A stretch of DNA of 64,000 nt from Microbacterium sp. SMR1 (GCF_003289625.1 NZ_QMBN01000003.1:464034-528033); one strand, 5' to 3'. Shown: positions 16,366 through 30,460, counted from the stretch's first letter. Program-made: numbers and translations. The notes: generated by a model not told the origin, from the letters alone.

Positions 16366-18408
16366 TCAGCCACGTGTCAACTCCCCCAGCTGGGTCTCCA
16401 GCACCGGCGCGAGAGTCCGTGCGTAGGAGCTGGAGAGGTGGTTGTCGTCGCGGTAGACGGCGACATTGCCGACGACGGCGGGGCAGACGTCATCCGGACA
16501 GATCCACTCCGTCAGGTCGACATGCGTGATGCTGTCGCGCTGCAGGATGCGCGCCGGATTGGCCGCCGCCAGCGAGCTACCGCGCGGCATGGAGCACCGC
16601 TCCGGGTCGTCAGATTCGATGACGCAGCCGAACATGTCGTATCCGAACCTGGGGTTGTCGCGCACGGCGATGATCGGGATGTCGGCTGCGTCCATGCGGT
16701 CGAGGAACCGCTCGATTCCCGGCCGGAGGCGCTCGTCCTCGTCGCTCGCATCAGCGGCGGTGACGATGGTCATGACCGCCGACGGTTTGATCGCCTCCAC
16801 GTGACGGATCGCCGCTTCGCGCCACTGCGGGCAGAACTCGGGATCGAACCCGGGGTCATCGAGGCCCATGGCGCAGCCACCACGCACGAGAGTGATGACG
16901 CCCCAGCCGCGCTGCTCCGCGATCGGCACGAGCGCCGCCGTCATCTGCTGCGCGTGCGAGTCGCCGATCACCGCGATGAGCTCGCTCGCTCGCTGAGTGC
17001 CCGGCCTCTCGAAGCAGGAGCCGTGCAGGATGTCGTCGGTGATTGCGCGCACCCCGCTGCACTCAAGTTCGAGCTGCACCCATTCGTCCTCGATCGCCGT
17101 CGCGAGCGGGATCATCGGCAGCTCCGGGTCAGGTTCGGAGACCTCATCGTCGAAGAGCACGTGCGCCCCGGGGTTCGCGCTCAGCTGCTGCTCCGCGATC
17201 CGCTGCTCGCGGTACGCGGTCACACCCTGCCATGTGCCGACGGGGACCAGGACGACCAAAGCGGCGACCGCGACGACCGCGACGGAGGGCATGACGCCGC
17301 GTTCCGAGCGTCGCCACTGTCGTACGGGGTGGTCCACCGCGAACGTCAGCAATCGCGCGCCTGCCAGCGAGGCCAAGACGATCGCCACGCCGCCCAACGC
17401 TCCGACCTCCGTGCGCTCGCGCACGACGAGCCACGTGACGAGGACCGGCCAGTGCACGAGGTAGAGGGCGTAAGCGTCGCGACCGGCGAGTCGAAGCGGG
17501 CGCGACGCGAGGAATCGGGCGGGGCCGCGCCCCGCGTCACCGGTTCCCGAGATCACGATCATCGCGGCGCAGACGACGGGCCAGAGGGCGAGGTACCCGG
17601 GGAACCCACCCTCGACGTCGAGCAGCACGCCGCAGGCGAGGAGTCCACCGATACCAACCCACCCGAGGACGGCGCTCACCGTAGGCCCGGGCCGCAGGTA
17701 CGGGAGCGCGACGACCAGCAACGACCCTGCAGCGAACTCCCACAGCCGAGCGCCCGTGTCGAAGTACGCCAGCTGCTGGGCGGCATCCGTGCGCACGACG
17801 GAGTATCCCAGCGAGACCACGAAGACCGCGCCGAAGACCACGGCGACGACCGCGTCCGGAGGCCGCCGGAATCGCCGGATGATCAGCAGGCAGAGCGCGA
17901 ACAGCACAGCCCACAGCACGAACGCCTGACCCTGCACGGAGAGAGACCAGAAATGCTGGAGCGGGCTAGGCGCCTCCCCGCGGTTGTAGTAGTCCACCGC
18001 GTCGGCCGCGAGGATCCAGTTCTGAACGTAGAGCAACGACGCCCACGTCTGTTCCCAGAGCGACCGCCACGTCGTCGCCGGATAGAACAGGCGCGCCAGC
18101 AGCAGGACGAGCAGGAGCGTGACCGCGGCGGCGGGCAGGAGACGCCGGAACGTCCCGATCAGCCGGCGGGCGATGTCCGGCGGCGCCCCGGTGTGGATGC
18201 GGTGCAGGAAGGTGCGCGTCAGGAAGAACGCGGACAGCATCAGAAAGACGTCAACCCCGCCCGACACGCGCCCAAACCAGACGTGGTACGTCACGACCAG
18301 CAGGATGGCGACGGCGCGGAGACCGTCGATGTCGGCGCGGTATCCCCAGCGGTCCGCATCCACCCTCGGTCCGGCGCTACCGCTCACCCGGCCCGTCAGT
18401 GAACCCAC
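16366..18408 (-). CDS. Membrane acyltransferase AT3 fused to SGNH domain (OafA-like)
   Basis: 680 aa from the GTG at 18408. Residues 20-370 are the acyltransferase-3 membrane domain: RADIDGLRAVAILLVV at the start, about ten membrane segments, and LQHFWSLSVQGQAFV. Residues about 440-680 are an extracytoplasmic SGNH esterase-like domain with block I AVIGDSHAQQM and the C-terminal catalytic pair region RDDNHLSSSYA. Such proteins O-acetylate or otherwise acylate surface polysaccharides outside the membrane. The start lies 7 nt after the glf stop with GAGGA before it, so it is probably co-transcribed with glf and may modify the galactofuranose polymer. Longer in-frame starts upstream run into glf and were rejected. 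Confidence 0.9.
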   Translation of the reverse strand: MGSLTGRVSGSAGPRVDADRWGYRADIDGLRAVAILLVVTYHVWFGRVSGGVDVFLMLSAFFLTRTFLHRIHTGAPPDIARRLIGTFRRLLPAAAVTLLLVLLLARLFYPATTWRSLWEQTWASLLYVQNWILAADAVDYYNRGEAPSPLQHFWSLSVQGQAFVLWAVLFALCLLIIRRFRRPPDAVVAVVFGAVFVVSLGYSVVRTDAAQQLAYFDTGARLWEFAAGSLLVVALPYLRPGPTVSAVLGWVGIGGLLACGVLLDVEGGFPGYLALWPVVCAAMIVISGTGDAGRGPARFLASRPLRLAGRDAYALYLVHWPVLVTWLVVRERTEVGALGGVAIVLASLAGARLLTFAVDHPVRQWRRSERGVMPSVAVVAVAALVVLVPVGTWQGVTAYREQRIAEQQLSANPGAHVLFDDEVSEPDPELPMIPLATAIEDEWVQLELECSGVRAITDDILHGSCFERPGTQRASELIAVIGDSHAQQMTAALVPIAEQRGWGVITLVRGGCAMGLDDPGFDPEFCPQWREAAIRHVEAIKPSAVMTIVTAADASDEDERLRPGIERFLDRMDAADIPIIAVRDNPRFGYDMFGCVIESDDPERCSMPRGSSLAAANPARILQRDSITHVDLTEWICPDDVCPAVVGNVAVYRDDNHLSSSYARTLAPVLETQLGELTRG

Positions 18409-18415
18409 GACATCC

Positions 18416-21635
<3,220 letters not shown>

Positions 21636-21637
21636 TC

Positions 21638-22834
21638 GTGGCGTCGCGTCGTCGTCTCGCGGTCGCCTACGACTGCCTCTTCCCCTTCACCACCGGCGGC
21701 GGGGAGCGGCAATACCGCGCCTTCGCGGACGAGCTGGCGACGCTCGGGTACGAGGTCGACTACCTCACGTCGCGACAGTGGGAAGATGATGCCGAGCTGC
21801 CCGAAGCTTTCACCGTTGTTCCTATCACCGGCCGCCTCTCTCTGTACTCCGGCGATGGGGTCCGGCGCATCCCTGCGGCACTGCGATTCGCCGCCGGCCT
21901 GTTCGGGGCCCTCGTGCGTCGGCGTCGTCGATACAGCGCGGTCATCGTGAGCGGACTGCCGATCTTCAACGTGTTCGCCGCCCGCCTCGCTCTGCTCGGA
22001 TCGCGCACCAGCCTGGTCATTGACTACCTCGAGGTCTGGCCGCGGCGCCAATGGCTCGAATACTCCGGCACCGTCACCGGCACCATCGCCTGGGTGCTCC
22101 AACGCGCCGCCATTGCGATCACCCCGCTCGCGACGTGCCACTCGCGACTCAGCGCGACACGGCTACGAAACGAAGGATTGCGCTCCACTCCGATCATCAG
22201 CCCGGGCCTCATCGACGCCACGGTGGAAGCGGGCCCGGTCACCTCGGCATCAGAGCCACCGTACGTTCTTTACGTGGGACGTCACATCCCCGACAAGCGG
22301 GTCGAAACGCTCCCCGCTGCCGTGGCCGCGGCACGCCGGCAGATACCCGGCCTGCGCCTCGTCGTGCTTGGGCGCGGACCGAGCGGCGACGCCGTGCGCG
22401 CCGCCGTCGCGGAGTCCGGTGGCGAGGAGTGGACCGAGTTCCCCGGATTCGTCGACGAGGAGCGACTCGCCCAGCTGATGCACGGGGCCCTCTGCGTCGT
22501 CAATCCGTCTCGCCGCGAGGGCTACGGCCTCGTGGTGGTCGAGGCGAACGCGCACGGCACGCCCGTCGTCCTCGTCGCCGACCCCGGCAATGCCGCCACC
22601 GAGCTGGTCGAGACCGGAATCAACGGCGTCGTCGCCGATTCCGCGTCGGCTGACGACCTGGCGGCCGCGATCAGCGCCGTCGCCGACGGCGGCGACACTC
22701 TTCGTCGCACCGCGCGCGCCTGGTACGACTCCGCCATCGAGACCCGCACAATCCGCCGTACCGTCGAGGGAATCCTCGAAGCCCTCGAAACACCGCGGCG
22801 CATCGCCCGGAACACGAAAGAAGACACTCTGTGA
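21638..22834 (+). CDS. Family 4 glycosyltransferase
   Basis: 398 aa, GT-B fold. N-terminal acceptor half begins RLAVAYDCLFPFTTGGGERQ (the GGGE loop). The C-terminal donor half has LYVGRHIPDKRVETLPAA and the GT4 E-x7-E motif in NPSRREGYGLVVVEANAHGTPVV. These enzymes transfer a sugar from a nucleotide donor with retention. GTG start, 2 nt after the DUF6541-like stop; the stop overlaps the next start (GTGA). Sugar and acceptor cannot be read from the sequence. Confidence 0.88.
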   Translation: MASRRRLAVAYDCLFPFTTGGGERQYRAFADELATLGYEVDYLTSRQWEDDAELPEAFTVVPITGRLSLYSGDGVRRIPAALRFAAGLFGALVRRRRRYSAVIVSGLPIFNVFAARLALLGSRTSLVIDYLEVWPRRQWLEYSGTVTGTIAWVLQRAAIAITPLATCHSRLSATRLRNEGLRSTPIISPGLIDATVEAGPVTSASEPPYVLYVGRHIPDKRVETLPAAVAAARRQIPGLRLVVLGRGPSGDAVRAAVAESGGEEWTEFPGFVDEERLAQLMHGALCVVNPSRREGYGLVVVEANAHGTPVVLVADPGNAATELVETGINGVVADSASADDLAAAISAVADGGDTLRRTARAWYDSAIETRTIRRTVEGILEALETPRRIARNTKEDTL

Positions 22835-24030
22835 CTGCTGCATCCCCGTCCACCGAGGTCGAACTGACGATTCTCATGCCGTGCCTCAATGAGGCCGAGA
22901 CACTCGAAGTCTGCATCCGCAAGGCGCAGGGCTTCCTCGCCCGCACCGGAATCTCAGGTGAAGTCCTCATCTCCGACAACGGCAGCACCGACGGCTCGCA
23001 GGAGATCGCGCTCCGCCTGGGCGCACGCGTAGCCGCGGCCAGCCGCCGCGGGTACGGCGCCGCACTGATCAACGGCATCGACAACGCCCGCGGACGCTAC
23101 ATCATCATGGGCGACGCCGACGACAGCTACGACTTCGAGAACCTCGAGCCATTCGTCGAGCGCCTGCGAGCGGGCGCCGACCTCGTGATGGGCAATCGCT
23201 TCGCCGGCGGCATCGAGCCCGGTGCCATGCCGCCGCTGCACAAGTACCTGGGCAACCCGGTGCTGTCGACCATCGGTCAGCTCTTCTTCCGCCCCAACGT
23301 CCGCGACTTCCACTGCGGTCTTCGCGGATTCAACCGCGATCGGATGCGCGCGCTCGACCTGCAGACCACCGGTATGGAGTTCGCCTCCGAGATGGTGGTG
23401 AAGTCCTCCCTCGCGAAGTACCGGATCGAGGAAGTCCCCACCACGCTGAAGAAGGACGGTCGGTCGCGCCCACCGCACCTGCGCAGCTGGCACGACGGCT
23501 GGCGCCACCTGCGTTTCCTCCTCCTGTTCGCACCGCGCTGGCTCTTCGTCTACCCCGGCCTCGTGGCGTTCTTCCTCGGCGCCATCGCGGTCGCGGTGCT
23601 CGCCTTCGGCGGCGTGGAGATCGGCGGGATCGGCTTCGACGTCACGACGATGGTCTACGCGAGCGCGCTGTGCGTCACGGGCTTCCAAGCCCTTCTGTTC
23701 TTCTGGTTGACGAAGCTGTACGCGACGCAGGAGGGCTTCCTGCCGACCAGCGAACGGTATCGGCGCATCGTCGCGAAATGGTCCGCCGAGCGCGGCCTGC
23801 TCGCAGGCGTCGCGCTGTTCCTCCTCGGCATCGTCATCGGGATCGTGCAGGTCAGCGTGTGGGGAAGCGCCGACTTCGGCCAGCAGGATGCCGCGCAGGC
23901 GGTCCGGATCGCCGTGCCGAGCGCGCTCACCATCATCCTCGGATTCCAGACCATGATGATGAGCTTCTTCTCCGGCGTGCTCACCACCCCGCGCCGAGAG
24001 CAGAAACCCGAAGCCGTCATCGAAAGCTGA
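22831..24030 (+). CDS. Membrane GT2, polyprenyl-phosphate glycosyltransferase type
   Basis: 399 aa. GT-A domain 10-230: LTILMPCLNEAETLEVCI, ISDNGSTDGS, MGDADDSYDF (metal motif), NRFAGGIEPGAMPPLHKYLG, FHCGLRGFNRD. From about residue 235 there are four membrane segments (WLFVYPGLVAFFLGAIAVAV and later). This layout is that of dolichyl- or undecaprenyl-phosphate glucosyl/mannosyltransferases, which load a single sugar on a lipid phosphate for transfer outside the membrane. The GtrA protein and GT-C-like membrane proteins nearby would be natural partners. GTG start overlaps the preceding stop. Confidence 0.87.
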   Translation: MTAASPSTEVELTILMPCLNEAETLEVCIRKAQGFLARTGISGEVLISDNGSTDGSQEIALRLGARVAAASRRGYGAALINGIDNARGRYIIMGDADDSYDFENLEPFVERLRAGADLVMGNRFAGGIEPGAMPPLHKYLGNPVLSTIGQLFFRPNVRDFHCGLRGFNRDRMRALDLQTTGMEFASEMVVKSSLAKYRIEEVPTTLKKDGRSRPPHLRSWHDGWRHLRFLLLFAPRWLFVYPGLVAFFLGAIAVAVLAFGGVEIGGIGFDVTTMVYASALCVTGFQALLFFWLTKLYATQEGFLPTSERYRRIVAKWSAERGLLAGVALFLLGIVIGIVQVSVWGSADFGQQDAAQAVRIAVPSALTIILGFQTMMMSFFSGVLTTPRREQKPEAVIES

Positions 24031-24036
24031 TCGCGG

Positions 24037-25170
24037 ATGCGTATCCTCGTCGACCTTCTGGGGTACAACGGCGGCCGAGGCGGCACTGAGACGTACGTGC
24101 GGGAGCTTCTCCCGCGGCTCGCCGGCGTCATGCCCGACGTCGAGTTCGTGGCCCTGACCGGCCGCTCCGGGGCGGCGGCAGTCGCACGCTTCTTCCCCGG
24201 GCGGGTTGACACGATCCGGTGGGTCGGCGCGGACCGGGCCACGTGGGCCCTCGGTGAGATCCTCGCCGTCGGTCGACGGGCTCGCCATGCCCGCGCCGAC
24301 CTTGTCTGGTCGCCCGCGAACTTCGGACCGCTTTCGCGCGGCGCCGTCCCGCGCGTCGTCTCGATCCACGACGTGATCTATCACGAGGTGCCCGGCACAG
24401 GCATCGCGCGCCTCCCCCGATCCATCACCGCGTCGCTGATGGATCGGGCAGCAAAAACCGCGGACCGTGTCCTGACCGTCTCGGATGCCGCAGCCGCCGC
24501 CATCTCGCATCACCTCGGGCTCGCCGCCGACCGGATCACCGTCGTCCACAACGGGACCGCGCCCTCACGACGCATCGCCGACCCCGAGCCGGCGTTGCGT
24601 TCCCTCGGTCTCGACACCGAACGTCCGCTCCTCCTCAGTGCAGGCAACCGTATGCCGCACAAGAACTTCGCGGGGCTGCTCGCCGCGATCGCAACGATCG
24701 AGCCGGGCCTGCGGCCCCGAACGGTCGTGGTCGGCGGCGGCGAGCACGACCCCCTCGATGAGACCGTCGCCGCGCTCGGTCTCGAGTCCGACGTCGTGCT
24801 CCCAGGCTGGGTGAGCGACGAGCAGCTCGGAGCGCTTTACGCTGCGGCCACGGTCTATGCCTGTCCATCACTAACCGAGGGTTTCGGTCTGCCCGTCGTG
24901 GATGCTCTCGGCGCCGGCTGCCTGGTCGTCGCCAACGATGTGCCCGTCCTGCGGGAAGTCGGGGGCGAGCACGCGTTCTACGCCGACGCTCGGAGCCCGC
25001 AGCAGTTCGGCCGAGAGATCTCGCGCGTGCTCGAGCTCGAGGCCGGGGAGCGAGAGGAACGCCGCACCGCCGGACGCGCTTGGGCGGAGCGCTTCACCTG
25101 GGATGCGTCGGCGCTCGGCGTGGCCGACGTGCTGCGCGCTGCCGCCGGAGCGAGGCACCCGCGTGGCTGA
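24037..25170 (+). CDS. Family 4 glycosyltransferase
   Basis: 377 aa, GT-B. Begins MRILVDLLGYNGGRGGTETY; donor half has LLSAGNRMPHKNFAGLLAA and the motif PSLTEGFGLPVVDALGAGC with the two glutamate-position residues of GT4 (second one D). Begins 6 nt after the previous stop, with its own stop overlapping the flippase start by 8 nt. Resembles mannosyl/rhamnosyltransferases of surface-glycan operons; donor unknown. Confidence 0.87.
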   Translation: MRILVDLLGYNGGRGGTETYVRELLPRLAGVMPDVEFVALTGRSGAAAVARFFPGRVDTIRWVGADRATWALGEILAVGRRARHARADLVWSPANFGPLSRGAVPRVVSIHDVIYHEVPGTGIARLPRSITASLMDRAAKTADRVLTVSDAAAAAISHHLGLAADRITVVHNGTAPSRRIADPEPALRSLGLDTERPLLLSAGNRMPHKNFAGLLAAIATIEPGLRPRTVVVGGGEHDPLDETVAALGLESDVVLPGWVSDEQLGALYAAATVYACPSLTEGFGLPVVDALGAGCLVVANDVPVLREVGGEHAFYADARSPQQFGREISRVLELEAGEREERRTAGRAWAERFTWDASALGVADVLRAAAGARHPRG

Positions 25171-26401
25171 GATCAGCTCGCTGCGGGCACGCCTCTTCGG
25201 CTTCACGCTCATTCCAGCGATCGCCGCTGTGTCACCCCTCGTCGTACTGCCGGCGGTGTCTCGCTCCGCGGGCGACGACGGCTGGGCCAGCGCCATCGCC
25301 GGCGAATCGGTGGGCACGTTCGCGGCGATCGCCGTCGCGTACGGCTGGACCACCGTCGGCCCCGCGCTCATCGCCGGCACCATTGACTCGGTCAGACGGG
25401 GGCGCCTGTATCGGGACGCCGTGGTGGTGCGACTGGCCATGTCCCTGGTGGCGCTGCCGCTGCTCGTCATCCTGTGTGCCGCGGTGGCGGCGCCGGGTCA
25501 CGCTCTGCTCGCGTCGCTCATGGGGCTGCAAGGCGCCCTGATCGGGCTGTCCTTCACGTGGTTCGCGGTCGGCGTCGGCGACCCACGCTCGATCCTGTTC
25601 TACGACGCGATCCCGCGCCTGCTGGTCGCCGTAGCGGCGATGCTCGCGATCGTCAACGGCGTGCCGGTCGAGGTATACCCGATCGTCGGTATCCTCGTCA
25701 CGCTGGTCGGTACAACGGCATACACCCTGCGACTTCTCCGGCGGTACCCGTCGCCTTGGCCGCCGTTGCGCGAGATACCGGGACTGTTCCGTCTGGGAGC
25801 GCCCGTCGCCCTGAACGACGGGGCGCTCGGCGCGTATTCCTCGGTGCCGATGCCGCTCGTCAACACGATCGCGTCGGGCTCGTCCGCCGCCGGTTTCGCG
25901 TCAGCCGACAAGCTCGCCAAGCTCGGGCAGTTCCTGCCCCTGACGCTCGCCAACGCCCTGCAGTCCTGGACAGCGGAGGTATCCGGCTTCGAGCGAGGCA
26001 AACGACTGCGCGTCGCGCTGCTGATGCACGGCGGCTTCGGGGCTCTCGGCGCCATCGTGCTGGGCTTGGCCGGACCGCCCGTTACCGCCCTGATTTTCGG
26101 CGGACGCGCCGGCGCCGCGATGGGCGTCTGCTTCGCGTTGGGGATCGGGTTCGCCATGTACTCGCTCCGCACCTCCATGACGCGCCACGTCCTTTTTCCA
26201 GCCGGAGCTCAGAAGAGCGTCATGTGGGCGACGGTCACTGCAACGATCGTGGGCGTGCCGGCCATGCTCGTCGGCGCATGGCTCGCGGGCCCCCTCGGGG
26301 TGGCGGTCGGGTTCGCCGTGACGGAGTCCCTGTCGACCGTGCTCCTGGCGCGACGGACGCGTCGTTGCTTCATCGCTCTGGTCGAAGGCGGCGGGGAATG
26401 A
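25163..26401 (+). CDS. Oligosaccharide flippase (Wzx/MATE-like)
   Basis: 412 aa with about twelve membrane segments and no soluble domain. Landmarks: FGFTLIPAIAAVSPLVVLP, FRLGAPVALNDGALGAY, ASADKLAKLGQFLPLTLANA. This matches polysaccharide-transport/flippase proteins, which turn undecaprenyl-diphosphate oligosaccharides to the outer leaflet. The GTG at 25163 overlaps the preceding GT4 gene by 8 nt; longer in-frame starts lie inside that gene and were rejected. It is a third glycan-export device in the locus, next to two ABC exporters. The next gene starts within its stop (ATGA). Confidence 0.82.
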   Translation: MAEISSLRARLFGFTLIPAIAAVSPLVVLPAVSRSAGDDGWASAIAGESVGTFAAIAVAYGWTTVGPALIAGTIDSVRRGRLYRDAVVVRLAMSLVALPLLVILCAAVAAPGHALLASLMGLQGALIGLSFTWFAVGVGDPRSILFYDAIPRLLVAVAAMLAIVNGVPVEVYPIVGILVTLVGTTAYTLRLLRRYPSPWPPLREIPGLFRLGAPVALNDGALGAYSSVPMPLVNTIASGSSAAGFASADKLAKLGQFLPLTLANALQSWTAEVSGFERGKRLRVALLMHGGFGALGAIVLGLAGPPVTALIFGGRAGAAMGVCFALGIGFAMYSLRTSMTRHVLFPAGAQKSVMWATVTATIVGVPAMLVGAWLAGPLGVAVGFAVTESLSTVLLARRTRRCFIALVEGGGE

Positions 26402-27297
26402 AAGATCCTCGGCTCCTCCTCGTAGTCTCCACGCTCGGCCGGATCGAATCGCTCGAGCGGCTACTCGAGAGCGTCGCCGGGCAGCTGGCGACAGGCGATC
26501 GGCTGGTCATCGTGGCGCAGCGTCGGCTCGATGATGTTGCCGCCAGGGCGTCATACTGGCGGGCGCGATCATCGGGCGACATCCGTGTCGTGACTTCGCC
26601 GCTCGGGGCATCCTTAGGTCGCAATACCGGCGTCTGGGAGGGCGCGGACGACATCGATGATGCGTTGGTCATGTTCCCCAACGACACCACGACGTTTCCG
26701 GCTGGGAGCGTCATCGCGATTCGTCGGGCGCTCGCGAGCTCCACCGCGGGGGCCGTTCATGTCAAAACTCCCTCGGGCGCACGATTCGATCTGCCGCCCG
26801 TGGGCACGCCGCTGGACAACCGCAACGTCTGGTCCGTCATCGAGATGGGGCTCGTGATCCGGCTGCCCGTCTTCCGCGATCTGCGCGGCTTCGACGAGAG
26901 CATCGGCACCGGCGCTGCGACGCCCTGGCAGGCAGGCGAAGTAACGGACCTGTTGATGCGGCTGCGAGCTCGACGCCCGGACATCGACACCGCATTCGGC
27001 TGGGTGCACGACGCCGAGGCCGAGGTCGGGGGCATCGACGAGACCGCCGGATTGACACGGGCCGAGAGCCGCCGCAAGCTGCGTGCCTATGGGCGCGGGG
27101 TCGGGTACGTGTATCGCTGCCACCCGTTTCCGGCGTGGCAGCGATGGGCATTCGTTCTGGCCGGCCTCGCGATCGGTGTGCGTCGCGCCAATGACTACCG
27201 GATCACAGACGGATGGACGGCATTCGCCGGCCGGTGGGAGGGCGTTCGCGGCCGCGTCCGACGCGGGGCGGCGGACTCCCGGGCCGTCTCACGCTGA
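26398..27297 (+). CDS. Family 2 glycosyltransferase, soluble
   Basis: 299 aa. Begins [35 protein letters not shown] and [15 protein letters not shown] fill the positions of the usual SRNxG and DDD motifs, so the metal-binding triad is replaced by PND. The sequence [23 protein letters not shown] (key residues D and E of the acceptor loop, GFDE and GE) is typical of GT2 enzymes. ATG overlaps the flippase stop. The unusual N-D pair in the metal site deserves note but occurs in active GT2 proteins. Confidence 0.8.
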   Translation: MKDPRLLLVVSTLGRIESLERLLESVAGQLATGDRLVIVAQRRLDDVAARASYWRARSSGDIRVVTSPLGASLGRNTGVWEGADDIDDALVMFPNDTTTFPAGSVIAIRRALASSTAGAVHVKTPSGARFDLPPVGTPLDNRNVWSVIEMGLVIRLPVFRDLRGFDESIGTGAATPWQAGEVTDLLMRLRARRPDIDTAFGWVHDAEAEVGGIDETAGLTRAESRRKLRAYGRGVGYVYRCHPFPAWQRWAFVLAGLAIGVRRANDYRITDGWTAFAGRWEGVRGRVRRGAADSRAVSR

Positions 27298-27329
27298 CCC
27301 GGCGACGGCGTCTGGCAGGATTGAGCATC

Positions 27330-28199
27330 ATGAAGGGCATCATTCTCGCCGGCGGTTCGGGCACGCGTCTGCACCCGATCACGCTGGGCGTCTCGAAGCA
27401 GTTGATCCCGGTGTACGACAAGCCGATGGTCTATTACCCCTTGTCGACGCTGATGCTCGCGGGCATCCGCGACATCCTGATCATCACGACGCTGCACGAC
27501 GCGCCGTTCTTCGAGCGGCTCCTGGGCGACGGATCCCAGTTCGGCATCTCGCTGACGTTCGCGCAGCAGCCGTCCCCCGATGGGCTGGCACAGGCGTTCA
27601 CGATCGGCGCAGACTTCATCGGCGACGACAAGGTGGCCCTCGTCCTCGGCGACAACCTCCTCTACGGACCGGGCCTCGGTTCACAGCTCAAGCGCTACGC
27701 CGACGTCGACGGCGGGGCTGTCTTCGCGTACTGGGTAGGCGAGCCTTCCGCGTACGGCGTGGTCGAGTTCGATGACGATGGTCGCGCCGTGTCGCTGGAG
27801 GAGAAGCCCCGCGAGCCGAAGAGCAACTTCGCGGTGCCGGGCCTGTACTTCTACGACAACGATGTGATCGACATCGCCCGCAACCTCCAGCCCTCGCCCC
27901 GCGGCGAGTACGAGATCACCGACATCAACAGCGCCTACCTCGAACGGGGCAAGCTGCAGGTCGAGGTCCTCCCCCGCGGCACCGCCTGGCTCGACACCGG
28001 CACCTTCGATCAGATGACCGACGCCGCCGATTACGTGCGCACGATGGAGCGACGGACGGGTCTGCGGATCGGCGTTCCCGAGGAGGTGGCCTGGCGTCAG
28101 GGGTTCCTCTCCGACGACGAACTGCGCAACCGCGCGGCGAAGCTCGTGAAGTCCGGATACGGAACGTACCTGCTCGAGGTCCTCGAGCGCGGTCGGTGA
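27330..28199 (+). CDS. rmlA: Glucose-1-phosphate thymidylyltransferase
   Basis: 289 aa, usual length. First step of dTDP-L-rhamnose synthesis: glucose-1-P plus dTTP gives dTDP-glucose. The nucleotide-binding loop [18 protein letters not shown], then [47 protein letters not shown] and [12 protein letters not shown] are all present. It starts 32 nt after the preceding gene; CAGGAT sits 8 nt upstream and may be an internal leaderless promoter. The other rhamnose genes (rmlB, rmlC-rmlD) lie 10 kb further on. Stop overlaps the next start. Confidence 0.97.
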   Translation: MKGIILAGGSGTRLHPITLGVSKQLIPVYDKPMVYYPLSTLMLAGIRDILIITTLHDAPFFERLLGDGSQFGISLTFAQQPSPDGLAQAFTIGADFIGDDKVALVLGDNLLYGPGLGSQLKRYADVDGGAVFAYWVGEPSAYGVVEFDDDGRAVSLEEKPREPKSNFAVPGLYFYDNDVIDIARNLQPSPRGEYEITDINSAYLERGKLQVEVLPRGTAWLDTGTFDQMTDAADYVRTMERRTGLRIGVPEEVAWRQGFLSDDELRNRAAKLVKSGYGTYLLEVLERGR

Positions 28200-30442
28200 C
28201 GCCCCGCGCCGCGTCGCCCGGCACCATCGTCCGGACGACCATCCGGCGCGCGGCCGCGGTCGCCCGCTCGCGCGTGCGAGACGTCCGGGGCTCCTGGTGG
28301 GGCGGCCCCATCATCCGCCGCATCGACCGGGTCTGGTGGGCGCGGACCATCAACCGTGCCGACATCGTCGACCCGGTCGCCGTCTCCGCCCAGCGGCCAG
28401 GCCTGAGCCCGCGCGCCGCCGTGCGGCATTATGTCCGCCGGGGCTTCCGCGACGGTTTCGTCCTGAACCCGCTGTTCTCGGAACAGATGGTGTCGATGCA
28501 GCTCTCCGATGCGGGGAGGGTCCCGGCCCTGTACGCGTACCTGGTGAACGACCGCCGACGCATCCGGACGAGCCTGCTGTGGGACGCCCCCGGCTACGCC
28601 CTCGCCCACCCCGAGTCCTCCGACGATCCTGCCGGCCCGCTCGGCCACGCCTGGCGCGGCCTGCAGGCGGGGTCAGCCCTGGCCTTCGGCTTTCCGGGCG
28701 ATCGTGCGCAGATGCGCGCGGACCGGATCTCGGCTCTTGCGACCCGAGCGCTCTCCCCGGCAGGGCGGACCGCCGCGGAGAGCGACCTGGCCGAACTCGC
28801 CTCCAACCACGTCGTGCTCCTGTGGCGCCTCGCCGGGCACGAGCGCGACTTCAGCCTCACGATGGACACGGCCGCGCAGGCGAGTCGCCGCATCGGTGCC
28901 CGTCTCGTCCTCGCTGTCAACGGCGAACGACCGGATGCCTGGGTGCCGGCCGTGGCCGCGTCGGCGGGCACCACCGGAACACTCGTCATCGCCGATGAGC
29001 CGTTGTCTTCCGTCGTCGGCAGCGTCACGGATCGGCTCGGTTCCGGCTCTCGCCTGATCGTCCGCGGGGCCGGTGACGAGATCACGACCGAGAGCGTCGT
29101 CGCCCTCGCCGAGACGGATGCAGGCATCACGTCGCCCCTCGTCCTCGATATCGACGGCGTCGTGATCAACTGCGGGCTGGTGCGGCGCGGACCTCGGCTG
29201 CATCCGCTCCTGCTCGGGCACCCCGCGGAGGACGCGCGCGGTCTCGGCCAGCGCGTGTCCGTCGACGGCATCGCCTCGTCGACGTTCGCCGTAACCGTGG
29301 GCACCTCGGCGATGCCGGACACCGCCCAGGTCCGCACCGACGCGTGGGTCATCTCCCCTGAGCGTCATCTCCCGGCGCATGCGCGGGTCGAGGCGGCCCG
29401 GGGCATGACCGACGACCTCGACCACCTGGTCGCCCGCATCGGTCTGGCCGCGGTCCACGACGACGACGCGCGACTCGGACGGCGATCGCCCGCGGCTCGA
29501 TCCGCGGCGCCTCGGCTGCGGTGGGCGCTCAAGACCGCTGCTCCAGCCGGGCTCGGTGCGGAGTGGTGGGGCGACACGCACTTCGCGCGCGGGCTCGCCG
29601 ATGCGCTCCGGCGCCTGGGGCAGGATGTCGTCATCGACTCCATCGGGGCCCGTAATCGACCGTCCCACCATCTCGATGACGTCGAAGTGGTCCTGCGCGG
29701 ACCGGAGCGGATCGATCCCCACCGATCGGCGATCTCGCTGCTGTGGATCATCAGCCACCCCGACCAGCTGACGCGCGACGAGACCGCCGCGTTCGACCAC
29801 GTCTTCGCCGCCTCCGAGAAGTGGATCCGGTCGACGGCCGGATCGCTCGGGCCGATCGAGCCGCTGCTGCAATGCACCGACGTGCACCGCTTCCACCCCA
29901 CGGGTGCAGAGCGCACGGATCGGATCGTCTTCGTCGGCACGGCCCGCGGCATCCCGCGTCCCTCCGTCATCGAGCCGATCCGCGCCGGCTTCCAGGTCGA
30001 CGTCTACGGCCCCGACTGGACCGGCTGGATCCCCGCGTCGTCTGTCGTCGCGGCGGGGGTGCCGAACGCCGAACTGCCCGCCCTATACGAAGGCGCGCGC
30101 CTCGTCCTCAACGACCATTGGCCGGCCATGCAAGCATCCGGATTCATCTCGAACCGGCTCTTCGACGTCGTCGCCGCGGGCGGACGCGCGATCAGCGACG
30201 ACGTCGAGGGAATCGACGAGCTGTTCGGCGGCATGGTGCGCACGTACCGCACCGTTCCCGAGCTTCTGGACCTGCTCCGGCAGCCTGCTGATGAGGTGTT
30301 CCCCGACGCAGACGACGCCGAGGTGATCGGGAACGCCGTCCGCGCCCGGCATTCGTTCGACAGCCGCGCGGCTACGTTGCTCTCGGCTGCGCTGCGGGCC
30401 CGGGCCGGTCGAGCTGAGAAGCGTCCGGGTCAACACGGCTGA
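28196..30442 (+). CDS. CgeB-like glycosyltransferase with long unassigned N-terminal region
   Basis: 748 aa. The C-terminal 300 residues resemble the CgeB/Glyco_trans_1_2 group of GT-B proteins: [61 protein letters not shown], and [20 protein letters not shown] followed by [20 protein letters not shown]. Residues 1-420 are arginine- and alanine-rich with no family I know; part (about 210-400, [17 protein letters not shown]) might be a degenerate second GT-like fold. GTG start overlaps the rmlA stop. Rhamnose or another dTDP-sugar donor is suggested only by position. Confidence 0.78.
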   Translation: MTPRAASPGTIVRTTIRRAAAVARSRVRDVRGSWWGGPIIRRIDRVWWARTINRADIVDPVAVSAQRPGLSPRAAVRHYVRRGFRDGFVLNPLFSEQMVSMQLSDAGRVPALYAYLVNDRRRIRTSLLWDAPGYALAHPESSDDPAGPLGHAWRGLQAGSALAFGFPGDRAQMRADRISALATRALSPAGRTAAESDLAELASNHVVLLWRLAGHERDFSLTMDTAAQASRRIGARLVLAVNGERPDAWVPAVAASAGTTGTLVIADEPLSSVVGSVTDRLGSGSRLIVRGAGDEITTESVVALAETDAGITSPLVLDIDGVVINCGLVRRGPRLHPLLLGHPAEDARGLGQRVSVDGIASSTFAVTVGTSAMPDTAQVRTDAWVISPERHLPAHARVEAARGMTDDLDHLVARIGLAAVHDDDARLGRRSPAARSAAPRLRWALKTAAPAGLGAEWWGDTHFARGLADALRRLGQDVVIDSIGARNRPSHHLDDVEVVLRGPERIDPHRSAISLLWIISHPDQLTRDETAAFDHVFAASEKWIRSTAGSLGPIEPLLQCTDVHRFHPTGAERTDRIVFVGTARGIPRPSVIEPIRAGFQVDVYGPDWTGWIPASSVVAAGVPNAELPALYEGARLVLNDHWPAMQASGFISNRLFDVVAAGGRAISDDVEGIDELFGGMVRTYRTVPELLDLLRQPADEVFPDADDAEVIGNAVRARHSFDSRAATLLSAALRARAGRAEKRPGQHG

Positions 30443-30460
30443 ACTGGCAGAATGGAATCC

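Noticed and set aside
16264..18402. A 712-codon plus-strand frame
   Set aside because: Antisense to the AT3-SGNH acyltransferase; low-complexity, no domain.
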